A stretch of 38,386 bases of DNA, taken from the NCBI GenBank assembly GCA_900316275.1, contig ONCF01000049.1, positions 1-38,386 on the forward strand, in the 5' to 3' direction. Under the pieces are notes generated by a model, which made no database searches, was not told where the DNA came from, and was given only the letters and a program-made list of their open reading frames with translations. Numbering within the stretch: position 1 is the first letter of the stretch; each line of letters starts with the position of its first letter. Shown here in pieces: positions 7,479-14,937 of the stretch. Origin of the DNA: an uncultured Veillonellaceae bacterium. Lineage in GTDB: Bacteria > Bacillota > Negativicutes > Selenomonadales > Selenomonadaceae. The position numbers and the translations under genes were made by a program.

Positions 7479-8993
7479 TTAGATTTTACTCTTAACAGCC
7501 TCCACCAGACCTGCGATGGTGTACTCCTCCGCCACGATGTTCGGCTCAATGCCGAGAGAGCAGGCGGTGCCGGCGGTGACGGGGCCTATGCAGGCCGTGG
7601 TGGTGTGCTGCAGGGGGGCGGCGCTGCCGAGGATTTTGACGAGGTTTTTCACCGTGCTGCTGCTCGTGAAGGTCACGAGGTCGATGTCACCGTTTTGCAA
7701 GGCCGTGGCGAGGGCCACGCCGTCGGCCTCGGCGGCGACTGTTTTGTAGGCGGGCGCGACGTCGACGGTGGCACCGAGCGCGCGCAGGCCCTCGGGCAGG
7801 ACCTCGCGGGCCTCCTGTGCGCGTGGCAGGAGGATTTTCGCGTGCGGTGGCAGCTGGCCTTTAAAGGCCTCGAGGATGCCCTCGGCACGATATTCCTGCG
7901 GCACGAGGTCGGCCGTTATGCCGTACTGCGTGAGTGTCTGCGCCGTGCTGCTGCCGATGGCGGCGACGCGGGCGTAGCCGAGGGCGCGCGTGTCTTTGCC
8001 CTGCCCGTTGAGGCGCGTAAAGAACGCTTTCACGCCGTTGGCGCTCGTGAAGATGAGCCAGTGGTAGTCCTGCAAATGGCCGATGGCCGCATTGAGCGCC
8101 GCGTAGTTGTCGTCAGGCGCCGCGAACGTAATGGCCGGTACCTCCTGCACGCTGGCACCGAGATTTTCCAGCGCCGTCGTGAGCCGCGAGGCCTGGGCGC
8201 GGGCGCGCGTGACAAGCACGCGCTTGCCAAAAAGCGGGCGCTGGCTGAGGCGGTCGAACCAGTGCAGCTGTGGGCGCAGTTTGCAGACGTCGCCGACGAT
8301 GAAGATGGCAGGCGGCTGCAGCCCGGCTTTCTCCACATCCTCGGCTGCCGTACCCACAGTCGTCTCCAGCACTTCCTGCTCTGGCTTCGTACCCCAGCGG
8401 ATGACGGCGGCCGGTGTATCGGCTGGGCGGCCGTTTTTGATAAGCTGCTCGGTAATCTGCGGCAGATGCGCGATGCCCATGAGGAACACGAGCGTGTCCA
8501 CGCCCGTGGCCAGCTTGTCCCAGTGCATCTGTGAGCCGCCCTTAGTCGGGTCTTCATGGCCCGTGATGACGGCGAACGAGGTCGCGACGGCGCGGTGCGT
8601 GACGGGGATACCCGCATAGGCCGGCACGGCGATGGCCGAGGTGATGCCCGGCACTTCCTCGAACGGGATATGATTTGCGTCGAGCAGGATGGCTTCCTCG
8701 CCGCCGCGGCCGAAGACGAAGGGGTCGCCGCCCTTGAGGCGCACGACGGTCTTGCCCTCCTTGGCCTTGTCCACAAGCAGCTGGTTGATGTCCGGCTGGC
8801 GCATGGTGTGCTGGCTGGAGGCCTTGCCCACATAGATGAATTCGGCCGTGTCGGGGGCCCAGTGCAGGATGCGCGGGTCCGCGAGACGGTCGTAGACGAC
8901 CACGTCGGCCTGCTTTAGGCACTCCACGGCTTTCAGCGTGATGAGGCGGTAGTCGCCGGGGCCGGCGCCTACGAGGTATACCATGCCTGTCAT
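7479..8993 (-). CDS. cobA-hemD: Uroporphyrinogen-III C-methyltransferase / uroporphyrinogen-III synthase fusion
   Basis: A 504-aa bifunctional protein. Residues 1 to about 245 are the SAM-dependent SUMT (CobA) domain: VYLVGAGPGDYRLIT at the N-terminus, YVGKASSQHTMRQPDIN, VVRLKGGDPFVFGRGGEE and PGITSAIAVPAYAGIPVTHR. Residues about 255-504 are the HemD domain, with KRVLVTRARAQAS, FTSANGVKAFF and a C-terminal TFTSSSTVKNL. HemD cyclises hydroxymethylbilane to uroporphyrinogen III and CobA methylates it twice to precorrin-2, so the fusion directs flux to siroheme/cobalamin rather than haem. This fusion is common in Firmicutes. The ATG at 8993 has AAAGGAG at good spacing. hemC ends 12 bases upstream. 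Confidence 0.96.
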   Translation of the reverse strand: MTGMVYLVGAGPGDYRLITLKAVECLKQADVVVYDRLADPRILHWAPDTAEFIYVGKASSQHTMRQPDINQLLVDKAKEGKTVVRLKGGDPFVFGRGGEEAILLDANHIPFEEVPGITSAIAVPAYAGIPVTHRAVATSFAVITGHEDPTKGGSQMHWDKLATGVDTLVFLMGIAHLPQITEQLIKNGRPADTPAAVIRWGTKPEQEVLETTVGTAAEDVEKAGLQPPAIFIVGDVCKLRPQLHWFDRLSQRPLFGKRVLVTRARAQASRLTTALENLGASVQEVPAITFAAPDDNYAALNAAIGHLQDYHWLIFTSANGVKAFFTRLNGQGKDTRALGYARVAAIGSSTAQTLTQYGITADLVPQEYRAEGILEAFKGQLPPHAKILLPRAQEAREVLPEGLRALGATVDVAPAYKTVAAEADGVALATALQNGDIDLVTFTSSSTVKNLVKILGSAAPLQHTTTACIGPVTAGTACSLGIEPNIVAEEYTIAGLVEAVKSKI

Positions 8994-9005
8994 ATAATTG
9001 CTCCT

Positions 9006-9947
9006 TTATTTTCTATCCAGTAATAAACCCAATTCGTGCATGATGGCGAGGCCGCCGGCGTTGAGCAGCTTGTCAGCGAGCTCGGTGCCGAGGGCAGTGG
9101 CGTTGGCCTGCGGGCCGGTCACGCTGTCGCGGTAGAGGCGCTGGCCGTCGAGGGCGGCGATAACGGCCTCGACGTGTAACTCTCCGTCCTGCGGCGTCGC
9201 GTAGACGCCCACGGGCACCTGACAGCCGCCCTCGACGCGCGCGAGGAAGGCACGCTCGGCGCGAGCACACTGTGCGGTGACCGCGTCGTTGAGGAACGCG
9301 AGATAGCCTTTGACCTCGCTGTCGTCCGTACGCGCCTCGATGGCGAGCGCGCCCTGACCGACAGCTGGCAGCACGAGACTCTGAGGCAGGACCTCGGCAA
9401 TGCGCGCACCGAAGCCGAGGCGTTTCAGTCCCGCCACGGCGAGGATGGCCGCGTCGAACTGGCCGTCATCGAGCTTTTGCAAGCGCGTGTTCACGTTGCC
9501 ACGCAGGCTCTCGACCTGCAAATCGGGCCGCACATGCAGCAGCTGCGCCTTGCGACGCAGACTGGACGTGCCGACGCGCGCGCCCTGCGGCAGGTCGGCG
9601 AAGTGCGCGTACGTATTGCTCACGAAAGCATCACCAGGGTCAGCGCGCTGCGTGATGGCCACGAGCTCGAGGCCCGCCGGTACCTCCGTCGGCATATCCT
9701 TGAGGCTGTGCACAGCGAGGTCGATTTCCCCGTCGAGCATGGCCTGCTCGAGCTCCTTGGTGAACAGCCCTTTACCGCCGATTTTCGCGAGCGGTGCGTC
9801 CAGTATCTTGTCGCCCTTCGTCTTCATGAGCCGTTTTTCGACCGTGAGACCGGGATACTGCCGGCGCAGACAGTCGGCCACGTAGTCGGCCTGCCAGAGC
9901 GCCAGCTTACTGCTGCGCGTACCGATAACAAGCGTGTTGTGCTTCAC
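9006..9947 (-). CDS. hemC: Porphobilinogen deaminase (hydroxymethylbilane synthase)
   Basis: Joins four porphobilinogens into linear hydroxymethylbilane. The 313-aa product shows VIGTRSSKLALWQA at the N-terminus, HSLKDMP with catalytic Asp84, GTSSLRRKAQL, SLRGNVNTRL and EGGCQVPVG, whose Cys242 carries the dipyrromethane cofactor. The start codon is GTG at 9947, about 10 nt after GGGGAG, and lies inside the 3' end of hemA (41-base overlap), so translation is probably coupled to hemA. hemD-cobA follows after 12 bases. Confidence 0.97.
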   Translation of the reverse strand: MKHNTLVIGTRSSKLALWQADYVADCLRRQYPGLTVEKRLMKTKGDKILDAPLAKIGGKGLFTKELEQAMLDGEIDLAVHSLKDMPTEVPAGLELVAITQRADPGDAFVSNTYAHFADLPQGARVGTSSLRRKAQLLHVRPDLQVESLRGNVNTRLQKLDDGQFDAAILAVAGLKRLGFGARIAEVLPQSLVLPAVGQGALAIEARTDDSEVKGYLAFLNDAVTAQCARAERAFLARVEGGCQVPVGVYATPQDGELHVEAVIAALDGQRLYRDSVTGPQANATALGTELADKLLNAGGLAIMHELGLLLDRK

Positions 9948-11226
9948 TGTCTCCCGTCTCCCCTATCGTATCGAGTTTGAACAAGGCGCGCATGGCCTCA
10001 GCGTAGAACTGCTCCTGCGCCGTGCCTGCCGCCGCATTGAGTTTCATCATGGGCATGCGCAGGATTTTGCGGACAATCATGCGCGTCATGTGGTCTATCT
10101 GCCGCTGCTCCGCCTGCGTGAGCTCGGGCAGTTTCGAGCTCGCGCGCTTGATTTCGCGCTGGCGGATACGCTCGCAGCGGTCGGAGAGCAGCGCCATGAG
10201 CGGACGGAAAGCGAGGTACTGGAACTTGTCCTGAATGTTCTGTACCTCCTCGTCCACGATACGCACGGCGCGCTTTGCCTCGGCCTGCCGCTCCTGCACG
10301 TGCTCGTCAACGACCTCCTCGAGCGCGTCGATGTTGTAGAGCGTGACGCCGCGGATGTCGCCGACCTCGGGGTCGACGTCGCGCGGCACGGCGATGTCGA
10401 TAAAGAACAACGGCCGTCCCGCGCGCTTCGTCATGAGCTGCTGCGTCTCCCACGGCTTCACGACGTAGTGCGGTGCGCCCGTGGACGTCACGATGACATC
10501 GATGTCCGTCGCGCGGCGCAGTGCGCCCTCAAACGGTATCGCTTCGCCGTCGAAACGCGCTGCAAGCTCCTGCGCACGCTCGAGGTGGCGGTTCGCGATG
10601 TAGATTTGCGTCACGCCGTGGCTACGCAGGTGCTGGATGGTGAGCTCGGCCATTTTGCCGGCGCCGAAGATGAGCGCCTGCCGCCCGGCAAGTCCCTTGA
10701 GCTCCTTTTCCGCGAGCTCCACAGCCGCATAACTCACCGAGACGGAGTTGTACTGGATGCGTGTCTCCGTACGCACGCGCTTGCCCGTGGCGATGGCGCG
10801 GTGGAACAGCGTGTTCAGCACCGTGCTCGTAGTACCGGCCTCGCGTGCAATCGTGTAGGCCGCCTTGACCTGCGAGAGAATCTGTCCCTCGCCGAGCACG
10901 AGCGAGTCGAGGCTGGACGCCACGTTGAACAGATGGCGGATGCACTCCTCGTCGATGAATTCGTACAAGTAGTCATCGATATTTTCCTCGTTGCCCGTGA
11001 GGTCAAAGAGGAACTGTTTCAGCGTCGCGAGGTCGGCCTCGGCGTCGTCCACCACCGCGTACATCTCGCTGCGGTTACACGTCGAGAGGATGACGGCCTC
11101 GTTGATGCCCTCATAATCGTTGAGATTGTCGAGCCCCTGCCGCACAGCCTGCTTGGCGATGGCGAAACGCTCGCGCACCGCCACAGGCGCCGTTTTATGA
11201 TTGAGTCCCAAAACCAATAATTGCAT
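9907..11226 (-). CDS. hemA: Glutamyl-tRNA reductase
   Basis: Reduces glutamyl-tRNA(Glu) with NADPH to glutamate-1-semialdehyde, the committed step of C5 tetrapyrrole synthesis. The 439-aa protein starts MQLLVLGLNHKTAPVAVRE and has catalytic Cys50 in ILSTCNRSEMYAV, the NADP domain (FGAGKMAEL), and a helical C-terminal dimerisation domain. The frame is open upstream to 11454, but the extension is Arg-rich, overlaps the upstream dehydrogenase gene and is not family-like; the ATG at 11226 has AGAGG six bases upstream. It overlaps the preceding gene by 32 bases and hemC by 41. Confidence 0.96.
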   Translation of the reverse strand: MQLLVLGLNHKTAPVAVRERFAIAKQAVRQGLDNLNDYEGINEAVILSTCNRSEMYAVVDDAEADLATLKQFLFDLTGNEENIDDYLYEFIDEECIRHLFNVASSLDSLVLGEGQILSQVKAAYTIAREAGTTSTVLNTLFHRAIATGKRVRTETRIQYNSVSVSYAAVELAEKELKGLAGRQALIFGAGKMAELTIQHLRSHGVTQIYIANRHLERAQELAARFDGEAIPFEGALRRATDIDVIVTSTGAPHYVVKPWETQQLMTKRAGRPLFFIDIAVPRDVDPEVGDIRGVTLYNIDALEEVVDEHVQERQAEAKRAVRIVDEEVQNIQDKFQYLAFRPLMALLSDRCERIRQREIKRASSKLPELTQAEQRQIDHMTRMIVRKILRMPMMKLNAAAGTAQEQFYAEAMRALFKLDTIGETGDSEAQHACYRYAQQ

Positions 11227-11836
11227 GTCGTACCTCTTCCTCCGCGCGGTCCAGCTGACCCGCGCGCACCATGCCCAAAATCCGGCCGTCCATGGCCGCC
11301 CGCCAGAACGCCTGCCGCGCCTCACTCGTGCCCAGCACCTGCGGCAATGCCTGCCGCAAGGCCGTGAGCCGTTCGAGCCAGTCGGCAAATGTCTCCGGAT
11401 AAAATTGCTCGAGCTCCTGCCGCACCTGGCGCGCGAGCTCGGGGCTGCCGCCACCCGTCGAGACGGTAAGCAGCAAATCGCCGCGTGCCATACTCGCAGG
11501 CACGGTGAAATCCGAGTTGCCCGGCGTCACCGCGTCATTGACGAGCGCGCCCTGCGCCCGTGCCTCCCGGCTCACGGCGGCATTGATATCCGCCGCGTCC
11601 GTCGCGGCAAAGACAAGCCGCGCGCCTGCGAGACAGCCCGGCGCATAGGCCTGCTCCCGCCAGCGGATTTCGCCAGCCGTTGCCCAGCCCGTGAGCATCG
11701 GCGTAAGCGTAGGGGCGATGACCGTCACTGCCGCCTTACTCGCCAGCAGCCGCCGCGCCTTGCGCTCGGCCACGCGCCCGCCGCCCACGACCGTGCACGG
11801 CCAGCCTGCGAGCCGCAGGTTAACGGGATAATCCAT
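11195..11836 (-). CDS. Precorrin-2 dehydrogenase / siroheme synthase N-domain-like protein
   Basis: A 213-aa protein of the CysG-N/SirC/Met8 family, which oxidises precorrin-2 to sirohydrochlorin with NAD and in some members also inserts iron. Seen: MDYPVNLRLAGWPCTVVGGG start, the Rossmann motif VVGGGRVAERKARRLL, VFAATDAADIN, LVNDAVTPGNSDFTVPA and LTVSTGGGSPELARQVR, then a helical C-terminal part. It is the first gene of the tetrapyrrole operon, uses the product of CobA, and overlaps hemA by 32 bases. Whether it also has ferrochelatase activity cannot be told from the sequence. Confidence 0.92.
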   Translation of the reverse strand: MDYPVNLRLAGWPCTVVGGGRVAERKARRLLASKAAVTVIAPTLTPMLTGWATAGEIRWREQAYAPGCLAGARLVFAATDAADINAAVSREARAQGALVNDAVTPGNSDFTVPASMARGDLLLTVSTGGGSPELARQVRQELEQFYPETFADWLERLTALRQALPQVLGTSEARQAFWRAAMDGRILGMVRAGQLDRAEEEVRHAIIGFGTQS

Positions 11837-11960
11837 GACCGTACACCGCCTTTAAGCCAGCCTGCTGCCAGCGCCACCAGATTCGGATAGGCGCCGCATG
11901 CAGAGTGCTTTTTGTGAATTCCTATCATTTACGAATTGCATTCATAATTACACTACGCCT

Positions 11961-11966
11961 ATTATA
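11961..11966 (-). promoter_or_regulatory. Promoter (-10 box) of the tetrapyrrole operon
   Basis: A perfect TATAAT on the minus strand about 125 bases before the first hem-operon gene. The -35 is weak (TTTGTT-like at 16-nt spacing). The leader downstream contains separated GTGTAATTATG and GAATTCAC half-sites that may be regulatory; I do not recognise a known riboswitch in it. Confidence 0.55.
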
Positions 11967-11989
11967 CCGCGAATGACGCCAAAACAAAA

Positions 11990-12019
11990 GAGCGTTAGCG
12001 CCCGAAAACGCTACCGCTC
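11990..12019 (-). terminator. Terminator after the response-regulator operon
   Basis: GAGCGGTAGCG and CGCTAACGCTC pair with one mismatch around an 8-base loop and are followed on the minus strand by TTTTGTTTT. It separates the secretin/response-regulator operon from the hem-operon promoter, which overlaps its distal side. Confidence 0.8.
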
Positions 12020-12067
12020 AAGAAATTTTTCATAATTTTTTCAGCATAGAGCCGCGGCAGATGCACG

Positions 12068-12739
12068 TTATTCCAGACTGATGATGTTGTTCTTCAGCAC
12101 GTAGACGAGTGCCTGCGTGCGGTCGTTGACGTGCAGCTTGTGGAAAATGCTCGTCATGTGGTTCTTGACCGTCTTTTCGCTCACGCCGAGTGCCTTGCCG
12201 ATGTCGGCGTTCGTATAGCCCTTGGCGATGCAGCCCACGACGTCCATCTCACGGGCCGTGAGGCGCTCACCGCGCGTCTCGGTCAGCAGATCCTTGGCCT
12301 TCTGCTCGAGATCGCCCTGCGGATGTACGCTGCCGAACAACCGCTCGGCCAGTGTCGGATAGATAAAGGGCTGTCCGGCGTTGACCACGTGGATGGCGCG
12401 CACGAGCGTCGCGGGCTCCACATCCTTGAGCAGATAGCCCAACGCGCCGTTACGCAACATCTCGAGCACATAGTTGTCGCCGTCGTGGATGGTCAGCGCG
12501 ATGATTTTCGTGGGACTATGGGACGCCTTGAGCTGGCGTGCCACCTCGAGGCCGCTGACACCCGGCATGTTGAGGTCGAGCAGCAGCACGTCCGGCTGCA
12601 GCATCTGCGTGCGGGCCAGTGTCTCCTGGCCGTCCTCCGCCTCACCGATGACCTCGAGATCGTCCTCGAAATTGAGTACGCGCTTGATGCCCTGCCGTAG
12701 CAGGGCGTGGTCATCGGCAATCAGGATTTTGATGGACAT
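12068..12739 (-). CDS. NarL/FixJ-family response regulator, no adjacent kinase
   Basis: A 223-aa response regulator. The receiver domain (1-120) has the acidic pocket ADDH, phospho-acceptor Asp55 in LLLDLNMPG, the Thr/Lys switch residues (LTIHD and Lys105 in YLLKDV). The C-terminal LuxR-type HTH (about 155-220) reads ERLTAREMDVVGCIAKG, then TNADIGKALGVSEKTVKNH. No histidine kinase gene is nearby. It starts 13 bases after the secretin stop with AAAGGAG at about 8-nt spacing, so it is made with the secretin. It may control surface-structure or competence-like genes in the manner of DegU/ComA relatives (inference). Confidence 0.9.
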   Translation of the reverse strand: MSIKILIADDHALLRQGIKRVLNFEDDLEVIGEAEDGQETLARTQMLQPDVLLLDLNMPGVSGLEVARQLKASHSPTKIIALTIHDGDNYVLEMLRNGALGYLLKDVEPATLVRAIHVVNAGQPFIYPTLAERLFGSVHPQGDLEQKAKDLLTETRGERLTAREMDVVGCIAKGYTNADIGKALGVSEKTVKNHMTSIFHKLHVNDRTQALVYVLKNNIISLE

Positions 12740-12752
12740 GCTATCCGCTCCT

Positions 12753-14030
12753 TTACTGTCCTGCCGCCGGTGCCGCCTCGGGCAGCACGTGGGCCTGCAG
12801 GAAAATCATAATCTCGGATTCTTCATGGCTGTTGTGTACATAGGTAAAGAACGAGCCTAAAATCGGCAACTGACTTAGGAAAGGAATGCGCGACAACGTG
12901 CGCGACTCCTCCTGTCCGATGAGGCCACCGATGACCATCGTCTCGTTGTCATGCAGGCGCACGCGCGTCGTGGCACTGCGCTCCTGAAAACGGTAGGCCT
13001 TGAGCTCGGGCACATACTCAGGCGAGCTGACCTCCGTAAAGACGTCGGTCGTAATGCGCCCGTCCGCATTGACGCGCGGCGTGCACTGCAGCGTGATGCC
13101 GACCTGATGGTACTCGTACGTCGTCGTGGACTCGCGGTACGTCGAGGTCTGACGCGGCACGGGCACCTCACCGCCGATATTGATGCGCGCCTCATGCCCC
13201 TGAATGGTCGTCACCTTCGGCCGGGCCAGGATTTTCGCCTGACCATGCGTGATGAGCTCGTGCAGCTTGACGGCAAACGTGCCCCGTAGCGGTCCGCCCT
13301 CAGGGTCGTGCGTAAAGGTAATCGTATCGGCCGTCTCACCACTTAGCTCGGTGCCGATGGCGCGCGAGCCCGACTTTGTCAGCGCTACGACCTGTGCCGA
13401 GAGCTCGACCTGCTGCGCCGGTACATCGAGCTGACGCGCGAGGCGCTCGGCCTGTGCGGCCTCGGCCGCTGTGCCGTAGTAGAGCAGTGAGTTTGTGGCC
13501 TCGTCGACGAGCACATGCTCATAGGCTGGGTGTGCGCGGCTTTCCGCAGCTGGCGCAACGCCCTTGCTGGCATGTGCATTTTTGCCTATTTTATTAACAT
13601 TCGTCACGCCGGTGCCCTTTTCCTGCCCGCCCAGCGATAAATTTATCGCGGCGGCCAGTTCGTGCGGCTCGGCGTAGTGCACGGGCCAGACATAGACCTG
13701 CCGCAGCTGCCCCGTCTCGCCCGCCGCCGTGACGAGGTATGTGCCCTCGCCTGCCGGCACGAGCACGAGACTGTGCGCCGCCGCCACCTGCCGCAGCACC
13801 TCCGCTGGCTCCGCCGTGAGCGCCACACTCACCGTGCCCGTCACACTGCCGTCGAGCACAAGGTTGATACCGCCGAGCCGCGCGGCCGAGAGCAGCACCG
13901 CTCGCACATCCGCGTCCGTCACTTGCATACTCACGGGCGACGCCAGTGCCCGCACCGGCCAGCCCCATAGCAACCCTAACAGAAAAAATGCTCCGATAAC
14001 GCCCCGCGCCCCCTGCCACAAAACCTGCAT
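12753..14030 (-). CDS. Secretin (PilQ/GspD-like) outer-membrane channel protein
   Basis: A 425-aa protein with a signal peptide (MQVLWQGARGVIGAFFLLGLL, then ALAS), an STN/N0-like domain (about 35-105, VSMQVTDADVRAVLLSAAR), an N1-like middle part, and a secretin domain in the C-terminal half (KILARPKVTTIQGHEARINI, VGITLQCTPRV, TRVRLHDNETMVIGGLIG, LSRIPFLSQLPILGSFF). Secretins form the outer-membrane gate of type IV pilus or type II secretion machines, so this implies a diderm envelope. It is short for PilQ, with few N domains. The ATG at 14030 follows AGGGAGG at 7 nt; the frame is open further upstream but overlaps the preceding gene. The partner gene lies 13 bases upstream. Confidence 0.92.
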   Translation of the reverse strand: MQVLWQGARGVIGAFFLLGLLWGWPVRALASPVSMQVTDADVRAVLLSAARLGGINLVLDGSVTGTVSVALTAEPAEVLRQVAAAHSLVLVPAGEGTYLVTAAGETGQLRQVYVWPVHYAEPHELAAAINLSLGGQEKGTGVTNVNKIGKNAHASKGVAPAAESRAHPAYEHVLVDEATNSLLYYGTAAEAAQAERLARQLDVPAQQVELSAQVVALTKSGSRAIGTELSGETADTITFTHDPEGGPLRGTFAVKLHELITHGQAKILARPKVTTIQGHEARINIGGEVPVPRQTSTYRESTTTYEYHQVGITLQCTPRVNADGRITTDVFTEVSSPEYVPELKAYRFQERSATTRVRLHDNETMVIGGLIGQEESRTLSRIPFLSQLPILGSFFTYVHNSHEESEIMIFLQAHVLPEAAPAAGQ

Positions 14031-14043
14031 AACCAAACCTCCC

Positions 14044-14832
14044 TTAAAACGTCGCATAATCGAGGTGTAACGCACCGCTGCCGTTGGCGAGCTCCGCGCC
14101 CTCGCTGCCCACGGCGACGAGGCACCAGCCACCAAACCACTCGCCCGGCGCCACGGCCGCCGTGTGCGTGCCATCGCTGAGAATGGCCAGCTGGCCGTGC
14201 TCGCCCGAGGCTACGCCTTGCAGCACGAGTACAGGCAATGTATAGGCAGGCGCGCCGACCACCGCACCGCCGTCAGCCGCAGGCGCTGCACCCGCAGGCT
14301 GCCCGCCTGGTGCTGTACCCGCATATTGCCCTGCCGCGCCTGCGCCCGCCATTGGTCCCTGCCCAGCCGCCTGCGCAGCCAGCTGGGTGGCCTGCTCCGG
14401 TGTGACCTGCGGCTGCGCATTGGCCGCGAGCACACTCGCCACCTCGCTGGCCGTCTCATGCTGGGGTGTAAAGGGATCACGCAATGCCGCCGTGGCCGCC
14501 GCCTGTGCCGCGCCCGTGATTGCGCGCCGCTGTCCCTTCTGCCGCCGTTTGCCTGCCGCGCCCGTTTTGCCAGACTGACCCGCGGTCTGGGATTTATCTG
14601 TTTGACTGGCAACCTGCGTATTTGCACCTGTCTCCCGCCCCGACTGAATTATGCCCCCAGCCTTTTCCGCCGGGCCGCCTCCGCCTGGCCCGCTGTCTGC
14701 GGCAGCGACGGCCATGTCCCCGTCAGACGGAAAAAGCAGGGGTACGCAGCTGTAGAGCGCGAACCCTACCGACAATACGCACGCCAAACCGGCCCAAAGC
14801 TGTTTTTGCTGTAAAGTCATGTGTACATTCAT
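14044..14832 (-). CDS. PilP/GspC-like secretin partner, membrane-anchored
   Basis: A 262-aa protein starting MNVHMTLQQKQLWAG with one transmembrane segment (about 12-32), a long Gly/Ala/Gln-rich low-complexity region (about 40-190) and a compact C-terminal domain (LPVLVLQGVASGEHGQLAIL, GEWFGGWCLVAVG, GALHLDY). The last part has the layout of PilP/GspC homology regions: a G-x-A-hydrophobic strand, a GE turn and a terminal strand. Such proteins sit in the inner membrane and hold the secretin across the periplasm. The ATG at 14832 has GGAG at 9 nt; a longer open frame exists without a good site. Its placement just before the secretin supports the call, but the family assignment is inferred. Confidence 0.6.
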   Translation of the reverse strand: MNVHMTLQQKQLWAGLACVLSVGFALYSCVPLLFPSDGDMAVAAADSGPGGGGPAEKAGGIIQSGRETGANTQVASQTDKSQTAGQSGKTGAAGKRRQKGQRRAITGAAQAAATAALRDPFTPQHETASEVASVLAANAQPQVTPEQATQLAAQAAGQGPMAGAGAAGQYAGTAPGGQPAGAAPAADGGAVVGAPAYTLPVLVLQGVASGEHGQLAILSDGTHTAAVAPGEWFGGWCLVAVGSEGAELANGSGALHLDYATF

Positions 14833-14937
14833 AGGTAAAATCTCCGCAATAAAGGCCCTGCCTGTTGACAGAGCCTGCGCAAGGCTATATGCCTCGCTGA
14901 ATGAGTGGCTGCTAAGCATAGCAGCCAACCCGCTTAT

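Noticed and set aside
11227-11454. N-terminal extension of hemA to 11454
   Set aside because: The extension is Arg/Trp-rich, overlaps the preceding dehydrogenase gene and is unlike any glutamyl-tRNA reductase; a good ribosome-binding site precedes the ATG at 11226.
11837-11990. Cobalamin or other riboswitch in the hem-operon leader
   Set aside because: No conserved box of a known riboswitch class was found; only a -10 box and scattered partial palindromes.
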